A stretch of DNA of 64,000 bases from positions 1,798,001 to 1,862,000 of the forward strand of contig NZ_CP130720.1 of NCBI RefSeq assembly GCF_035984415.1. The letters are read 5' to 3'. Origin of the DNA: Streptomyces sp. NBC_01296. GTDB taxonomy: Bacteria; Actinomycetota; Actinomycetes; Streptomycetales; Streptomycetaceae. Under the pieces are notes generated by a model that did not search any database, had not been told where the DNA came from, and worked only from the letters and a program-made list of their open reading frames with translations. The first letter of the stretch is position 1; the number at the start of each line of letters is the position of its first letter. This document shows positions 16,488 to 24,802 of this stretch, one piece after another. The translations under genes and the position numbers were made by a program.

Positions 16488-16516
16488 GCATGTTCCGGGA
16501 TCGCGTCATGTTCTCA
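16488..16516. promoter_or_regulatory. Direct repeat upstream of the exporter genes
   Basis: CATGTTC occurs twice on the plus strand (16490-16496 and 16508-16514), starts 18 bp apart, in the 114-bp gap before the permease. Tandem sites spaced at under two helical turns suit a direct-repeat-binding regulator. No regulator can be named. Confidence 0.25.
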
Positions 16517-16528
16517 GACGCGGGCGTT

Positions 16529-17422
16529 TCAGATGACAGGCGGTCGGCCCAGCCGGGTCAGCCGCCAGACCGTGCGCCACTTCATCGGGCGCCGGGGACC
16601 GCAGGGAGTGGTCCATCCCTCCTTGAACCCACCGAACCAGGCCTTGAGCGCCGGCGCCGACGGTCTGCGCACGAGCGTCAGCAGGAGCCAGACGCCCAGG
16701 TAGACCGGGACCAGCGGGGCAGGCAGGTTGCGGCGGGCGAGCCACACCCGGTTACGGGCAACCATACGGTGGTAGACCGCGTGCCGGGAGGGGGCGGTTT
16801 TCGGATGCAGGAGCACCATGTCCGCCCGGTAGTCGATCAACCACCCTGCGTCGAGTGCCCGCCAGGCCAGATCGGTCTCCTCGTGCGCGTAGAAGAACTC
16901 GCCCGGCAGCGCTCCGACCTGCTCGAACACCTCCGTACGGACGGCGTTGGCGCCACCCAGGAAGGTGGTCACGCGGGAGGAGCGCATCGGGTCCGCGGCG
17001 CGCAGCCGGGGCACGTGCCGGCGCTGGGTCTCGCCGGACTCCGGATCCGCGATCCGGAAGCTGACGATCCCGAGCTTCGGGTCCTCGGCGAAGGCCTGCC
17101 GGCACAGCTCGGCGGTGTCGGTGCGCTCCAGCAGCCCGTCGTCGTCGAGGAAGAGCAGGGCGTCGACCTCGCGGCCGCCGGGGCCGAAGGCCTCGATGCC
17201 GACGTTGCGGCCGCCGGGGATGCCCAGGTTCTCGGGCAGGTCCACAGTGCGCACGCCCGGCGGCAGATCCGCCAGCCCGGTGACCCGGACGCCCTGGCCC
17301 ACGACGACGACCTCGATCGGGTCGCCGTCCTGGCGGGCCACCGAGTCGAGGAGCGCCTTCAGCTCGTCGGGCCGGTTGCCCATGGTGATGATCACGGCGC
17401 CCAGCCGCATCGCCGTCGTCAC
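16529..17422 (-). CDS. GT2-family glycosyltransferase
   Basis: A 297-residue family 2 glycosyltransferase. The fold opens with GAVIITMGNRPDELKALLDSV. ENLGIPGGRNVGIE and LLFLDDDGLL hold the nucleotide/metal aspartates. FFYAHEETDLAWRALDAGW is the ED-like acceptor motif seen in rhamnosyl- and related transferases. It probably adds a sugar to the exported polymer. The GTG at 17422 overlaps the preceding stop as GTGA; an ATG four codons on is an alternative. Neither has a good Shine-Dalgarno, which fits coupling. The C-terminus has one hydrophobic stretch (PVYLGVWLLLTLV). Confidence 0.87.
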   Translation of the reverse strand: MTTAMRLGAVIITMGNRPDELKALLDSVARQDGDPIEVVVVGQGVRVTGLADLPPGVRTVDLPENLGIPGGRNVGIEAFGPGGREVDALLFLDDDGLLERTDTAELCRQAFAEDPKLGIVSFRIADPESGETQRRHVPRLRAADPMRSSRVTTFLGGANAVRTEVFEQVGALPGEFFYAHEETDLAWRALDAGWLIDYRADMVLLHPKTAPSRHAVYHRMVARNRVWLARRNLPAPLVPVYLGVWLLLTLVRRPSAPALKAWFGGFKEGWTTPCGPRRPMKWRTVWRLTRLGRPPVI

Positions 17423-18198
17423 TTGAGCCTGCTCGAGGCCAGGATCGACACCAGGTGCAGCACGGTCTGGAGCATGGCGATGCCGGCCAGTACGGCGACG
17501 CCGAGGCGGGAGAAGTACAGGTCGCCCCGCATCTGGTCCAGGACGGCCAGCAGCAGGATGAGCAGCGAGGCCTCGATGCCGAGGACGAGCCGGTGGAACT
17601 TCAGCGCGGACGCGGCCCGGCGGGCGAGCGCCATGCCGGAGGAGCGCGGCTCGGCGGCGGCCTCGGCGACGGGCTCCTTGCCGGTCTGGTGCCGGGCGAC
17701 GCCGACCAGGTCGGTCTCGGCCTTGATCAGGATGGCGCCGAGGGCCGCGAGGGTGCCCAGGAAGGCCCACAACCAGTCGATCCGGCCGGTGCCCCACAGG
17801 TCGGACGCGCGCAGGCCGAAGCCGACGAGGACCGCCGCGTCACACAGGTAGGCGCCGACCCGGTCCAGGTACACGCCGGAGAGCGAGAACTGCTTCTTCC
17901 AGCGGGCGACCTCGCCGTCGACGCAGTCGAGCAGCAGGTACAGCTGGACCATCACCACGCCGAGGACGGCGCCCCAGATGCCCGGGATCAGCAGGGCCGG
18001 GGCGGCCAGGACACCGGCGAGGGTCATCACGTAGGTCAGCTGGTTGGGCGTGACCTTGGTGTTCACCAGGACGCGGGTGATGCGCAGGGAGATCTCGCGC
18101 ATGTACAGGCGACCGCCCCAGTGCTCGCCACTGCGCCGGTCCTTGACGCCCGGCGGGTGAACGACGGGCCGGAGTTCAGCTACGGATGGTCTTGGCAT
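17419..18198 (-). CDS. CDP-alcohol phosphotransferase with variant active site
   Basis: A 259-residue integral membrane protein of the CDP-alcohol phosphatidyltransferase family, with about six membrane segments. The motif reads DCVDGEVAR (Asp91, Asp94, Arg99), Gly108, Asp112, then Ala116 where the family normally has the fourth Asp. That residue is the proposed base, so this copy either uses another group or belongs to a divergent subfamily. NTKVTPNQLTYVMTL is the usual entry helix. The start overlaps the G1P dehydrogenase gene by 23 bp and the stop overlaps the glycosyltransferase start. It would transfer a phospho-alcohol from a CDP donor to an unknown acceptor. Confidence 0.85.
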   Translation of the reverse strand: MPRPSVAELRPVVHPPGVKDRRSGEHWGGRLYMREISLRITRVLVNTKVTPNQLTYVMTLAGVLAAPALLIPGIWGAVLGVVMVQLYLLLDCVDGEVARWKKQFSLSGVYLDRVGAYLCDAAVLVGFGLRASDLWGTGRIDWLWAFLGTLAALGAILIKAETDLVGVARHQTGKEPVAEAAAEPRSSGMALARRAASALKFHRLVLGIEASLLILLLAVLDQMRGDLYFSRLGVAVLAGIAMLQTVLHLVSILASSRLK

Positions 18199-19237
18199 AG
18201 TCGGCGTAAGCGTCCCTGATCTCGGCTGCGGACAGATTGAGGTGCTCCAGGATCGTGAAGCGTCCCGGACGGGTCTGGGGGGCGTACTCGACGGCCGCGA
18301 CGAACTCGTCCACGCTGAAGCCGATCTCGGCGGGCAGCACGGGCAGTCCGTGGCCGCGCAGCGACTCGACGAACAGCCCGGACTGCTCCTCGGCGCCGCG
18401 CAGGAACATCGCGAAGGCGGCGCCGAGGCCGACCTGCTCGCCGTGGAGCGCGGAGCGCCCGGGGTAGAGCAGGTCGAAGGCGTGGCTGATCTCGTGGCAG
18501 GCGCCGGACGCCGGCCGGGTGTCCCCGCTGATCGACATGGCGATGCCGGTGAGCACCAGGGATTCGGCGAGCACGGTGAGGAACGTGTCGTCGCCGCAGC
18601 CGCCGGGGTGGCGCAGGACGGCCTCGCCGGCCGTACGGGCCATGGCGGCGGCCAGGCCGTCCACGGGCTCCCCGGTGATCTGGTGCGAGAGCTCCCAGTC
18701 GGCGATGGCCGAGATGTTCGAGAGCGCGTCGCCGATGCCGGAGCGGACGAACCGCACCGGGGCGTCGCGGATCACGTCGAGGTCGATGACCATCGCGATC
18801 GGCGTGGGCACGCCGTAGGAGCCGCGGCCGTTGTCGTTGTCCAGCGTGGCCACGGGCGAGCAGATGCCGTCGTGCGCCAGGTTGGTGGCGACGGCCACCA
18901 TGGGCAGCCCGACCCGCGCCGCGGCGTACTTCGCCACGTCGATGATCTTGCCGCCGCCCAGGCCGACGACGGCGTCGTAGCGGCGACCCTTTATGTCGTC
19001 GGCCAGCTTCACAGCGGAGTCGATCGTGCCGTCGACGACCGGGTACCAGTCGGCGTGCGGCAGCACGGGCTCCAGCTTGGCGCGCAGCAGCTGGCCGGAG
19101 CCGCCGCTGATCGCGATCGCCAGCTTGCCGGACGCCGAGATCCGCTGGTCGGCCAGGAGGCCGGCCAGGTCGTCCATGGCGCCGCGGCTGATGTCGACGA
19201 CGACCGGGGAGGGGATGAGCCTCGTCAGTACTGGCAT
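18176..19237 (-). CDS. sn-glycerol-1-phosphate dehydrogenase-like enzyme
   Basis: A 353-residue member of the iron-containing alcohol dehydrogenase/dehydroquinate synthase superfamily. It has the NAD(P) motif VVGLGGGKIIDVAKY (near residue 90). AHDGICSP (near 121) is diagnostic of glycerol-1-phosphate dehydrogenases (EgsA/AraM). Zinc-ligand regions SGIGDALSN, CHEISHAFD and LHGEQVGLG are all present. The expected reaction is dihydroxyacetone phosphate to sn-glycerol 1-phosphate, the enantiomer used in archaeal lipids. The ATG at 19237 lies 13 bp inside the upstream gene. A dehydrogenase acting on another polyol phosphate is possible. Confidence 0.87.
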   Translation of the reverse strand: MPVLTRLIPSPVVVDISRGAMDDLAGLLADQRISASGKLAIAISGGSGQLLRAKLEPVLPHADWYPVVDGTIDSAVKLADDIKGRRYDAVVGLGGGKIIDVAKYAAARVGLPMVAVATNLAHDGICSPVATLDNDNGRGSYGVPTPIAMVIDLDVIRDAPVRFVRSGIGDALSNISAIADWELSHQITGEPVDGLAAAMARTAGEAVLRHPGGCGDDTFLTVLAESLVLTGIAMSISGDTRPASGACHEISHAFDLLYPGRSALHGEQVGLGAAFAMFLRGAEEQSGLFVESLRGHGLPVLPAEIGFSVDEFVAAVEYAPQTRPGRFTILEHLNLSAAEIRDAYADYAKTIRS

Positions 19238-19977
19238 GCGATCGTCCGGCCCTTGGCGAGGTCGTCGTGGTTGTCGATCTCGACCCACTTGACGTCGCCG
19301 ATGGGGGCCACGTCGATGACGAAGCCGTCGTTGACGAGCTGCTGGTAGCCGTCCTCGTAGTACAGGTCGGGGTCGCGCTCGAAGGTGGTCTTCAGCGCCT
19401 CGGCGAGGGCCTCGGCGGCCTCCGGCTCGATGAGCGTGACGCCGATGTACTCGCCGGTGGCGTCGGACGGCTCCATGAGCTTGGTGATCTTGCGGGCGCC
19501 CTTGGCGCCGTCGACGACGACCTTCATCTCCTCGTCGGCCAGGCTCTTGACCGTGTCCAGGGCGAGGATGATCTTCTGGCCGTTGCCGCGGGCACCGAGC
19601 AGGGTCCGCTCGACGGAGACCGGGTGGACGGTGTCGCCGTTGGCGAGGATCACACCCTGCTTCAGGACGTCACGGGCGCACCACAGGGAGTAGGCGTTGT
19701 TCCACTCCTCGGCCTTGTCGTTGTCGATCAGCGTGATCTTGACGCCGTACTTGGCCTCCAGGGCCTCCCGGCGCGCGTAGACGGCTTCCTTGCGGTAGCC
19801 GACGACGATCGCGACCTCGGTGAGGCCCACCTCGGCGAAGTTGCCGAGGGTGAGGTCCAGCACGGTCAGGCTTTCCTCGTCGCCTTCGGGGCCGACGGGC
19901 ACGAGGGCCTTGGGCAGGGTGTCGGTGTAGGGACGCAGGCGGCGTCCGGCACCGGCAGCGAGTACAAGGCCGATCAT
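19225..19977 (-). CDS. Nucleotidyltransferase (LicC/IspD-like sugar- or alcohol-phosphate NTase)
   Basis: A 250-residue nucleotidyltransferase. The signature GLVLAAGAGRRLRPYTDTLPK holds the nucleotide-binding loop and the conserved Lys, and ILANGDTVHP the metal Asp. The closest pattern is that of choline-phosphate cytidylyltransferase LicC and related short enzymes. In this operon it could activate the dehydrogenase product as a CDP derivative for the two phosphotransferases. Overlaps upstream (ATGA) and downstream (13 bp) support one transcript. Nucleotide specificity is inference. Confidence 0.85.
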   Translation of the reverse strand: MIGLVLAAGAGRRLRPYTDTLPKALVPVGPEGDEESLTVLDLTLGNFAEVGLTEVAIVVGYRKEAVYARREALEAKYGVKITLIDNDKAEEWNNAYSLWCARDVLKQGVILANGDTVHPVSVERTLLGARGNGQKIILALDTVKSLADEEMKVVVDGAKGARKITKLMEPSDATGEYIGVTLIEPEAAEALAEALKTTFERDPDLYYEDGYQQLVNDGFVIDVAPIGDVKWVEIDNHDDLAKGRTIACQY

Positions 19978-21755
19978 GCTGGTTCTCCTTCGTCATGTAC
20001 GGCGGGTGCCCCGGAGGAGACCCAGAAGCGGATGCTCTCCACGAGCACCACGAGTGCCACGAACACGGCCAGGGCCGTGAGCGCGACGGGGAAGTCCGTG
20101 GCGCGCGTCGCCAGGACGGAGGCCAGGACCACGGTCAGCAGCACCCGGCCGTCGTGACCGCCGATCGTCCACACCAGCCACCGCGGGGGCGCGCCCGAGC
20201 CACCGCGGATGCGGTAGACCGTGTCGTAGTGATGGTAGGCGACCGCCGCGACCAGTCCGAATGCCGCGGGAAGGGCCCCGGGGACGTCCGCCTTGACAGC
20301 GAGGACCAGCACGGTCGTGTATTCGGCGGCCCGGAAGACGGGCGGGACGAGCCAGTCGAGGGCGCCCTTGAGGGGGCGGGCGACGGCCGCTCCGGCCAGT
20401 ACGGCGTAGAACACGGCGGCGATGATCACCTGGCGGGCACCGAACCCGTACGCCCAGGCCGTCCACAGCAGGGCCACCGAGCCGATCACGGCGGCGGCGA
20501 TGCCGGCCCCGGGGGCCATCCGGCCCACGACCCGGCCCGCGAGCTCGGCGACCGGGCCGGAGTCGGCGAGGTCGGCCAGCGCCTGGGCGGCCCGGTCCGT
20601 TCGCTTGGCCTTGCGCGTCAGCGAGCGCAGCACCCGGCCTGCTGTGGTGTAGAGCGCGCCGAAGGCACAGCCGATGAGCAGGGCGTAGAACACGATCCGG
20701 GGGCTGGTGACCGCGGTGAGCACCGCGATCATGGCCCAGCGCTCGCCGATCGGCAGGATGATCATCCGCCGGACCCAGACCGTCCAGCCGACGCTGTCGA
20801 GCTTGTCGGACAGGGCCGCGGTGGGGCTCGTATTGGCCGTGGCGTCGTGGTTGGCCTCGTTGAAGGAGAAGTCCACGACGTGGCGGCAGGTCATGAGGAT
20901 CATCGCGCCGAGTGCGAGGGCCCACACGTCGTCGCCGTTCCTGGCCGCGCCGAGCGCGAGGCCCGCGTAGAAGGAGTACTCCTTCGCGCGGTCGAAGGTG
21001 GCGTCGAGCCAGGCGCCCATCGTCGAGTACTGGAGCGAGTAGCGGGCGAGCTGCCCGTCCGTGCAGTCCAGGACGAAGGAGACGAGGAGGAGCACGCCGG
21101 CGGCGACGTAGCCCCAGCGCTCGCCGGTGGCGGCGCAGCCGGCCGCGATCAGCGCGGTGATCAGGGAGGCGGTGGTGACCTGGTTCGGGGTCAGGCCGCG
21201 GCGGGCGCACCAGCGGGCGATGTAGCGCGAGTACGGGCTGATGAAGAAGGTGGTGAAGAACCCGTCGCGGGACTTCACGGCGGTGCGCAGGCGTACGGCC
21301 TCGTCGTCGACGGCGGCGACCGCGGCCTCCGCCGTCGCGCGCTCCGCGCCGGTGGCGGGGACGGCGGCGACCAGGGTGCCGAGCTCGGGGCGCTGGACGG
21401 TGGCCCCGGCGGCCTCGACGGCGGCGGCGAGCCGGTCCGCGTACGGGCCGTCCCCCTGCGCCGGGAGGGCCGCGGCCTGGTCCAGGGCCGCGCGGGCGCC
21501 CGGCAGTACGGCGAGGGCGCCGGTCACGGCGCAGGCGTCGAAGCGCGGATCGGTCAGCGCGAGCCGCAGTGCGTGGACGTGCCCGACGAAGGCGCTGTCG
21601 ACGACGGCGACCCGCTGGTCGGCGGGTACGCCGGCCAGCACCGCGGCGGTGTCTTCAGGCCCGGCGGCCGGGCGGACGTCGAAGCCGAGGGAGCGCAGCT
21701 CGTCGGTGAGCGGTGATCCGGGGACCGGCAGGCCGGTGAGGATGACGGTCGACAG
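19974..21755 (-). CDS. CDP-alcohol phosphotransferase with DUF5941-type domain, CTG start
   Basis: A 593-residue protein. The N-terminal 160 residues resemble a degenerate Rossmann-type domain (TVILTGLPVPGSPLTDELR). The central membrane domain has the complete motif DCTDGQLAR (Asp230, Asp233), Gly247, Asp251 and Asp255. The C-terminal membrane region with YHHYDTVYRIRGG and GHDGR looks like DUF5941. The reading frame is closed by TGA two codons above a CTG at 21755, and AAGGAG sits 9 bases upstream of that CTG. The next conventional start (GTG 21641) would cut off the conserved STVILTG opening, so CTG is my choice. First gene of the operon. Confidence 0.82.
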   Translation of the reverse strand: MSTVILTGLPVPGSPLTDELRSLGFDVRPAAGPEDTAAVLAGVPADQRVAVVDSAFVGHVHALRLALTDPRFDACAVTGALAVLPGARAALDQAAALPAQGDGPYADRLAAAVEAAGATVQRPELGTLVAAVPATGAERATAEAAVAAVDDEAVRLRTAVKSRDGFFTTFFISPYSRYIARWCARRGLTPNQVTTASLITALIAAGCAATGERWGYVAAGVLLLVSFVLDCTDGQLARYSLQYSTMGAWLDATFDRAKEYSFYAGLALGAARNGDDVWALALGAMILMTCRHVVDFSFNEANHDATANTSPTAALSDKLDSVGWTVWVRRMIILPIGERWAMIAVLTAVTSPRIVFYALLIGCAFGALYTTAGRVLRSLTRKAKRTDRAAQALADLADSGPVAELAGRVVGRMAPGAGIAAAVIGSVALLWTAWAYGFGARQVIIAAVFYAVLAGAAVARPLKGALDWLVPPVFRAAEYTTVLVLAVKADVPGALPAAFGLVAAVAYHHYDTVYRIRGGSGAPPRWLVWTIGGHDGRVLLTVVLASVLATRATDFPVALTALAVFVALVVLVESIRFWVSSGAPAVHDEGEPA

Positions 21756-22007
21756 ACGAACTCACTCCTTGCAGCGAACACTGGACGGCCGCCTGGTGGG
21801 GGCGGCGGCACGTCGGCAGAGGCTATCGGATGAAGGGAAGCCGGGGTTCACCACCCGTTTACTCCCCGATAAGCCGAATATCCCGGGGCCTCGGGCCCTG
21901 GCGCGATCATCATTGACGATCGCGTCCGAATACCACAAACCGCCTGGATGTTAAGGTCAAACGTCTTGTCGGACCCTCGCAACAGCCGAGCGGGAGGAGG
22001 TGGGTCG

Positions 22008-22088
22008 ATGACCGTCGCAGTGATCGCTGCCGAGCGCGGCGAACTCCGGTTCATCCCCTCTTCCTTCCGGGCGTCCGGCCAGGCCTGA
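22008..22088 (+). CDS. Possible 26-residue peptide with strong ribosome site
   Basis: An ATG at 22008 follows GGGAGGAGG seven bases upstream, one of the best ribosome sites in the window. The frame encodes 26 residues (begins MTVAVIAAERGELRF, ends SFRASGQA). It lies in a 385-bp stretch otherwise free of genes, 52 bp before a GNAT gene. It could be a leader peptide, a small protein or the remnant of a longer gene. I recognise no family. Confidence 0.45.
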   Translation: MTVAVIAAERGELRFIPSSFRASGQA

Positions 22089-22140
22089 TCACACCGATCC
22101 GCCGCGTCGGCCGGAGCCCCCTGTTCCCCAAGGGGTCACG

Positions 22141-22689
22141 TTGACCGACATCACTGGTGACAAGAACAACACCGACCACACCCGCAGCGCCTGGCGCACC
22201 CGGCCCGAGACCCCGGCCGACGCGGCCGCCGTGCGGGACGTCAACCTGGCGGCGTTCGAGACCCCGCTGGAGGCGGACCTCGTGGACGCGCTGCGCGCGG
22301 ACGCCTCCTGGCTGCCGGGGCTGTCGTTCGTGGCCGAGGGCCCGGACGGGTTGGTGGCGGCGCACGCCCTGCTGACCCGCTGCGCGGTCGACGGGGTCCC
22401 GGCCCTCGCCCTCGCTCCGGTCGCGGCCCATCCCGCGCACCAGCGCTCGGGCGCCGGCAGCTCGGTCGTACGGGCACTGCTCGCGGCGGCCGGGGAGCAG
22501 GGGGAGGCGCTGGTCCTGGTCCTCGGGCACCCGGCGTACTACCCGCGCTTCGGCTTCGTGCCGGCTTCGCGGTTCGGGATCCGGGCGCCGATCGAGGTTC
22601 CCGACGAGGCGATGATGGCGCTGGTGCTGGACGCCTCCGTGCCCGTGCCGCAGGGCACCATCGCGTACCCGGCGCCCTTCGGGATCTGA
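22141..22689 (+). CDS. GNAT N-acetyltransferase (YhbS-like)
   Basis: A 182-residue GNAT protein. The acetyl-CoA site is APVAAHPAHQRSGAGSSVV with the Q/RxxGxG pattern. LVLGHPAYYPRFGF is the characteristic C-terminal block of the YhbS type. The start is TTG at 22141, preceded by AAGGGG eight bases upstream within a small palindrome (CCCCAAGGGG). The substrate is unknown; relatives acetylate small molecules or ribosomal proteins. A hairpin follows the gene. Confidence 0.87.
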   Translation: MTDITGDKNNTDHTRSAWRTRPETPADAAAVRDVNLAAFETPLEADLVDALRADASWLPGLSFVAEGPDGLVAAHALLTRCAVDGVPALALAPVAAHPAHQRSGAGSSVVRALLAAAGEQGEALVLVLGHPAYYPRFGFVPASRFGIRAPIEVPDEAMMALVLDASVPVPQGTIAYPAPFGI

Positions 22690-22700
22690 CCGCTCGCATG

Positions 22701-22739
22701 GTCCGCCCCCCCGCCGCTTACCACGCGGCGGGGGCGGAC
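22701..22739 (+). terminator. Hairpin after the GNAT gene
   Basis: GTCCGCCCCC at 22701 pairs with GGGGGCGGAC ending at 22739, with an inner CCGCCG/CGGCGG extension and a small bulge. It lies 12 bp after the stop codon. Confidence 0.65.
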
Positions 22740-22817
22740 ATGCGTGGATCACCGAAGTGGGGACAAGCCTCTTTTGTACGGCAGACTGAGGGCCGAAGTC
22801 CGAAGCGAAGGATGGGT

Positions 22818-23417
22818 ATGCCGACCACACCAGCCACCGCCGCGAACACCGCGTCCCCCGGCACCGGCACTCAGGAAACGATCATGCTCGAACTGGTCGA
22901 TGAGTCCGGCAACACCATCGGCACGGCGGAGAAGCTCTCCGCCCATCAGGCGCCCGGTCTGCTGCACCGGGCCTTCTCCGTGTTCCTCTTCGACGAGCAG
23001 GGCCGCCTGCTGCTCCAGCAGCGGGCCCTCGGGAAGTACCACTCCCCCGGCGTCTGGTCGAACACCTGCTGTGGCCACCCCTACCCCGGGGAGTCTCCGT
23101 TCGCGGCGGCGGCCCGGCGGACCTACGAGGAGCTGGGCCTGTCGCCCTCGCTGCTCGCGGAGGCGGGGACCGTCCGCTACAACCACCCGGACCCCGCGTC
23201 GGGTCTGGTGGAGCAGGAGTACAACCACCTGTTCGTGGGACTGGCGCAGGCGCAGCTGCGGCCGGATCCGGAGGAGGTCGGCGACACCGCGTTCGTCACC
23301 GCCGAGGAGCTGGCCAAGCGGCACGCCGAGGCGCCGTTCTCCGCCTGGTTCATGACCGTGCTGGATGCTGCCCGGCCCGCGATCCGGGAACTGACCGGTG
23401 ATGCCGCGGGCTGGTAG
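22818..23417 (+). CDS. idi: Isopentenyl-diphosphate delta-isomerase, type I
   Basis: A 199-residue Nudix-fold isomerase interconverting IPP and DMAPP. The catalytic Cys is in SNTCCGHPYPGE (Cys84/85) and the metal and acid residues are in EQEYNHLF and the Nudix-like AARRTYEELGL. The N-terminal 20 residues are Thr/Ala-rich. I chose the ATG at 22818 because GAAGGA lies 5 bases upstream; an ATG two codons earlier is less well placed. In S. coelicolor idi (SCO6750) sits in the same neighbourhood. Here it can supply DMAPP for the polyprenyl synthase of the hopanoid operon. Confidence 0.95.
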   Translation: MPTTPATAANTASPGTGTQETIMLELVDESGNTIGTAEKLSAHQAPGLLHRAFSVFLFDEQGRLLLQQRALGKYHSPGVWSNTCCGHPYPGESPFAAAARRTYEELGLSPSLLAEAGTVRYNHPDPASGLVEQEYNHLFVGLAQAQLRPDPEEVGDTAFVTAEELAKRHAEAPFSAWFMTVLDAARPAIRELTGDAAGW

Positions 23418-23430
23418 CCCGTACTCCGTC

Positions 23431-23919
23431 TCAGAGCGCGGGTGCGGTGAGCGGCAGGGCCGCCCAGATGACCTTGCCGCCCGTCGAGGTGTGCTCGACG
23501 TCGCAGACCCCGCCGGACTCGAGCGTGATCTCGCGCACCAGGAGCAGGCCCCGGCCGCCGGTCTGGCCGAAGTCCGCCTCCAGCGCCTTGGGACGGTACG
23601 GGTGGTTGTCCTCGACGGCCACCCGTACCCACTCCCGGCCGATGGCGACTTCGACCGCGACCTGCGGCGAGAGCAGGGCCGCGTGCCGCACCGAGTTCGT
23701 CACCAGTTCGGAGACGATCAGCAGCAGGGAGTACACCAGGTCCCGGTGGGCCGGTACGCCCTGACGGCCGAGCAGGTCGCGAACGGCGCGGCGGGCCTGC
23801 GGAACGGATTCTTCTACAGCGGGCACGGTGAACCGCCACACGCCTTCGTACGCGAGGGGGTCGGCCGGCGCCTCCGGCTCACCCTCCTTGGCTGGCGGGA
23901 CGCTCCCGCTGACATCCAT
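23431..23919 (-). CDS. ATP-binding protein, HATPase/anti-sigma kinase type
   Basis: A single HATPase_c domain of the RsbW/SpoIIAB-like class common in Streptomyces. The N box is IVSELVTNSVRHA, the G1 box VAVEDNHPYRP and the G2 box GQTGGRGLLLV. There is no histidine phosphoacceptor domain. Such proteins bind and phosphorylate anti-sigma antagonists or bind sigma factors. The start is uncertain: the ATG at 23919 gives 162 residues; a GTG at 23955 in the same frame is possible. Convergent with idi, with a 13-bp gap. The partner is not encoded nearby. Confidence 0.8.
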   Translation of the reverse strand: MDVSGSVPPAKEGEPEAPADPLAYEGVWRFTVPAVEESVPQARRAVRDLLGRQGVPAHRDLVYSLLLIVSELVTNSVRHAALLSPQVAVEVAIGREWVRVAVEDNHPYRPKALEADFGQTGGRGLLLVREITLESGGVCDVEHTSTGGKVIWAALPLTAPAL

Positions 23920-24049
23920 CTTCCGGCCCCCGTCTTCACGCTCGATCGTCTCCACGCGTCCAGAGTGGGGAACGGGCTGGTCCGGACCGGACCCCTGACC
24001 AGAAGTCAGCGTCAATCGGACGCTTTCTGACCGTTGGCGTATGACAGCG

Positions 24050-24724
24050 TCAGTTGTGCGACTGTTCCTGATCTTCTGCGGGACCCTTCTCGGCCGCGAC
24101 ACCCGCCCCGCCCGTGGCGGCCGGGACCTCGTCTTCCCTGACCAAGCCCAGAATGCGCCGGGCGCTCATGCCCAGCACCAGCAGGCTCAGCCCGTCGAAC
24201 AAGAGGGCGAGGGAGAAGAAGGTTCCGATCACGTAGAGACTGTTGCCCGGCCAGTTGGAGAGGATCAGGAAGCCCAGCAGGATGCCGAAGGCTCCCTGGA
24301 CCAGGTTCAGCCACAGGTGCGACCCGCGCACCACCAGGCCCCCGACCAGCCGGAACAGCCCGCCGATGAGGAAGAACAGCGCGGCGAACATGGTCAGCGC
24401 CTCGGCGCTCGCCTCGGGCCGGCGCAGGATCACGAAACCTGCGGCGATGTTGATCGCGGCGACGACGACGGCGAGCCAGAAGTGGTTGCTCTTGCGGGAC
24501 TGGAACGCCTGGACCAGGCCCACCAGGCCGCCGGCCAACAGCAGCCAGCCGAAGAGGAACATCGTGGTCAGGGTGGCGAAGGCGGCGTAGAGCAGACCCA
24601 CCAGTCCGGCGACCACCAGGACCAGCCCGAGCACGGCCAGCAGCCCGAAACTCCGCTTGAGGTGCTTCTTGTCCGTGACCTCGCCGCCGGCCCCGGTCCC
24701 GGCCGCGGAACGGTCTGCGCCCAT
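24050..24724 (-). CDS. HdeD-like (DUF308) membrane protein
   Basis: A 224-residue protein with about six hydrophobic helices in pairs, e.g. SFGLLAVLGLVLVVAGLVG, FLFGWLLLAGGLVGLVQAFQ and FFSLALLFDGLSLLVLGM. The FxxxxLFDGL and GWLLLAGG repeats are typical of the HdeD/DUF308 family, linked to acid resistance in enteric bacteria but of unknown role here. The cytoplasmic C-terminus is acidic (EKGPAEDQEQSHN). The ATG has AAAGGTGG upstream. The product resides in the cytoplasmic membrane. Confidence 0.85.
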   Translation of the reverse strand: MGADRSAAGTGAGGEVTDKKHLKRSFGLLAVLGLVLVVAGLVGLLYAAFATLTTMFLFGWLLLAGGLVGLVQAFQSRKSNHFWLAVVVAAINIAAGFVILRRPEASAEALTMFAALFFLIGGLFRLVGGLVVRGSHLWLNLVQGAFGILLGFLILSNWPGNSLYVIGTFFSLALLFDGLSLLVLGMSARRILGLVREDEVPAATGGAGVAAEKGPAEDQEQSHN

Positions 24725-24802
24725 GGTCGTGCCACCTTTCAGCACCCCCCGGACGGACTCCTCTTGATCATAGGTTCGGCCGACCGGGATAGCATCCGGC
24801 AC

